A stretch of DNA of 5,896 bases from JBFWYO01 sp050186335 (GTDB lineage Bacteria; Pseudomonadota; Alphaproteobacteria; Bin65): NCBI GenBank assembly GCA_050186335.1, contig JBFWYO010000145.1, forward strand, positions 1 to 5,896. The letters run 5' to 3'. The notes beneath the pieces were generated by a model that was given only the letters and a program-made list of their open reading frames with translations, searched no databases and was not told the DNA's origin. The position numbers and the translations under genes are program-made. Shown one piece after another: positions 4,996-5,896 of the stretch. How positions within the stretch are numbered: the first letter of the stretch is position 1; each line of letters begins with the position of its first letter.

Positions 4996-5896
4996 CTACG
5001 CCGCCCTTCGGCCGCCTCTGCCGCGCGGCTGCGCCTTGTCGTCCTCGTCGAACAGTTCGGCGAGTTTTTCCATCATCGTGCCGCCGAGTTGCTCGGCGTC
5101 GACGATGGTCACCGCGCGCTTGTAATAGCGCGTGACGTCGTGGCCGATGCCGATCGCCAACAATTGAACCGGCGACGCGGTTTCGATCCATTCGATCACT
5201 TCGCGCAAATGCCGCTCGAGATAGTTGCCGGGGTTGACGGACAGCGTCGAATCGTCGACCGGCGCGCCGTCGGAAATCACCATCAGCACGCGGCGTTGCT
5301 CGGCGCGCGCGAGCAACCGGCTATGCGCCCACAGCAGCGCTTCGCCGTCGATGTTCTCCTTGAGGATGCCTTCGCGCAGCATCAAGCCCAGATTCTTGCG
5401 CGCGCGCCGCCACGGCGCATCGGCCGCCTTGTAGACGATATGGCGCAGATCGTTGAGCCGGCCGGGCTTCGCGGGCTTGCCGTCGGCCAGCCATTTCTCG
5501 CGCGACAGCCCGCCCTTCCACGCGCGCGTGGTGAAGCCGAGGATTTCGACCTTGACCGAGCAGCGCTCGAGCGTGCGAGCCAGGATATCGGCGCTCATCG
5601 CGGCCACCGAAATCGGCCGCCCGCGCATCGAACCGGAATTGTCGATCAGCATGGTCACGACGGTGTCGCGGAATTTGGTGTCCTTCTCCTGCTTGAACGA
5701 CAGCGGGTCCATCGGGTTGACCACGACGCGATCGAGCCGCGCGGTATCGAGGATCCCTTCCTCGAGATCGAAATCCCACGAGCGGTTCTGCTTGGCCATC
5801 AGGCGGCGCTGCAGTCGGTTGGCGAGCCGCGCCACCACGCCCTGCATGCTGGCCAGCTGCTGATCGAGATTCTGGCGCAGGCGCGAGAGTTCGTCC
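4996..5896 (-). CDS. cobT: Aerobic cobaltochelatase subunit CobT, C-terminal part (5'-truncated)
   Basis: 299 residues are visible before the TAG stop. Full CobT is about 600-640 residues, so the acidic N-terminal half is outside the window. The visible part starts in a predicted helix (DELSRLRQNLDQQLASMQGV) and leads into WDFDLEEGILDTARL (about 40-54) and N-P-x-D-P (60-64). The von Willebrand A domain follows, with a MIDAS motif DNSGSM (85-90, DxSxS intact), FTTRAWKGG (121-129) and VISDGAPVDD (206-215), and then the conserved LLAIGIGHDV...YYKRAVTI segment near the end. CobT forms a ring chaperone with the AAA+ CobS and acts on CobN to insert cobalt into hydrogenobyrinic acid a,c-diamide in the cytoplasm, the aerobic B12 route. 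cobS is expected upstream, outside the window. The short tail is Arg/Gly-rich (GRGGRRAA). Confidence 0.95.
   Translation of the reverse strand, partial: DELSRLRQNLDQQLASMQGVVARLANRLQRRLMAKQNRSWDFDLEEGILDTARLDRVVVNPMDPLSFKQEKDTKFRDTVVTMLIDNSGSMRGRPISVAAMSADILARTLERCSVKVEILGFTTRAWKGGLSREKWLADGKPAKPGRLNDLRHIVYKAADAPWRRARKNLGLMLREGILKENIDGEALLWAHSRLLARAEQRRVLMVISDGAPVDDSTLSVNPGNYLERHLREVIEWIETASPVQLLAIGIGHDVTRYYKRAVTIVDAEQLGGTMMEKLAELFDEDDKAQPRGRGGRRAA

Overview
The window is GC-rich chromosomal DNA. It most likely comes from an alphaproteobacterium. The evidence is an aerobic-type cobaltochelatase subunit (CobT), an L28 of the roughly 99-residue alphaproteobacterial form, a MeaB GTPase, and a palindromic intergenic repeat that opens gTCATCCCGG and closes in the mirrored form, a type common in this class. 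The genus cannot be told from the sequence.

Layout. On the + strand, the 3' part of meaB (2-694, 5' end outside the window) is followed by a 155-base gap with a good sigma70-type promoter and a GC-rich leader, then rpmB (850-1149) and its intrinsic terminator. Next is a convergent intergenic region of about 500 bases (1150-1645) that holds the densest unexplained structure in the window: a REP-like nested palindrome (1255-1360), a hairpin plus T-rich tail that reads as a terminator on the - strand, two copies of a GTAAC-N4-GTAAC direct-repeat site 177 bases apart, and a cluster of CCCTAA repeats. From 1646 to the right end every gene is on the - strand. In transcription order these are the C-terminal half of cobT (4996-5896, 5' end outside), a small secreted protein of unknown function (4338-4613), a periplasmic 5'-nucleotidase-family phosphoesterase (2620-4158) and a secreted esterase-like phytase-family propeller protein (1646-2623). 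The last two overlap by an ATGA and are almost certainly translationally coupled.

How the genes may work together. CobT belongs to the cobalt insertion step of aerobic B12 synthesis, and MeaB guards the B12-dependent methylmalonyl-CoA mutase, so cobalamin-related genes sit at both ends of the window, although on opposite strands. The coupled pair looks like a periplasmic organophosphate-scavenging unit. rpmB is a housekeeping gene. I see no defence system, CRISPR array, insertion sequence, tRNA or rRNA. The main candidates for something undescribed are the 91-residue secreted protein and the convergent intergenic region, which could encode a small RNA. Neither has proven function from sequence alone.
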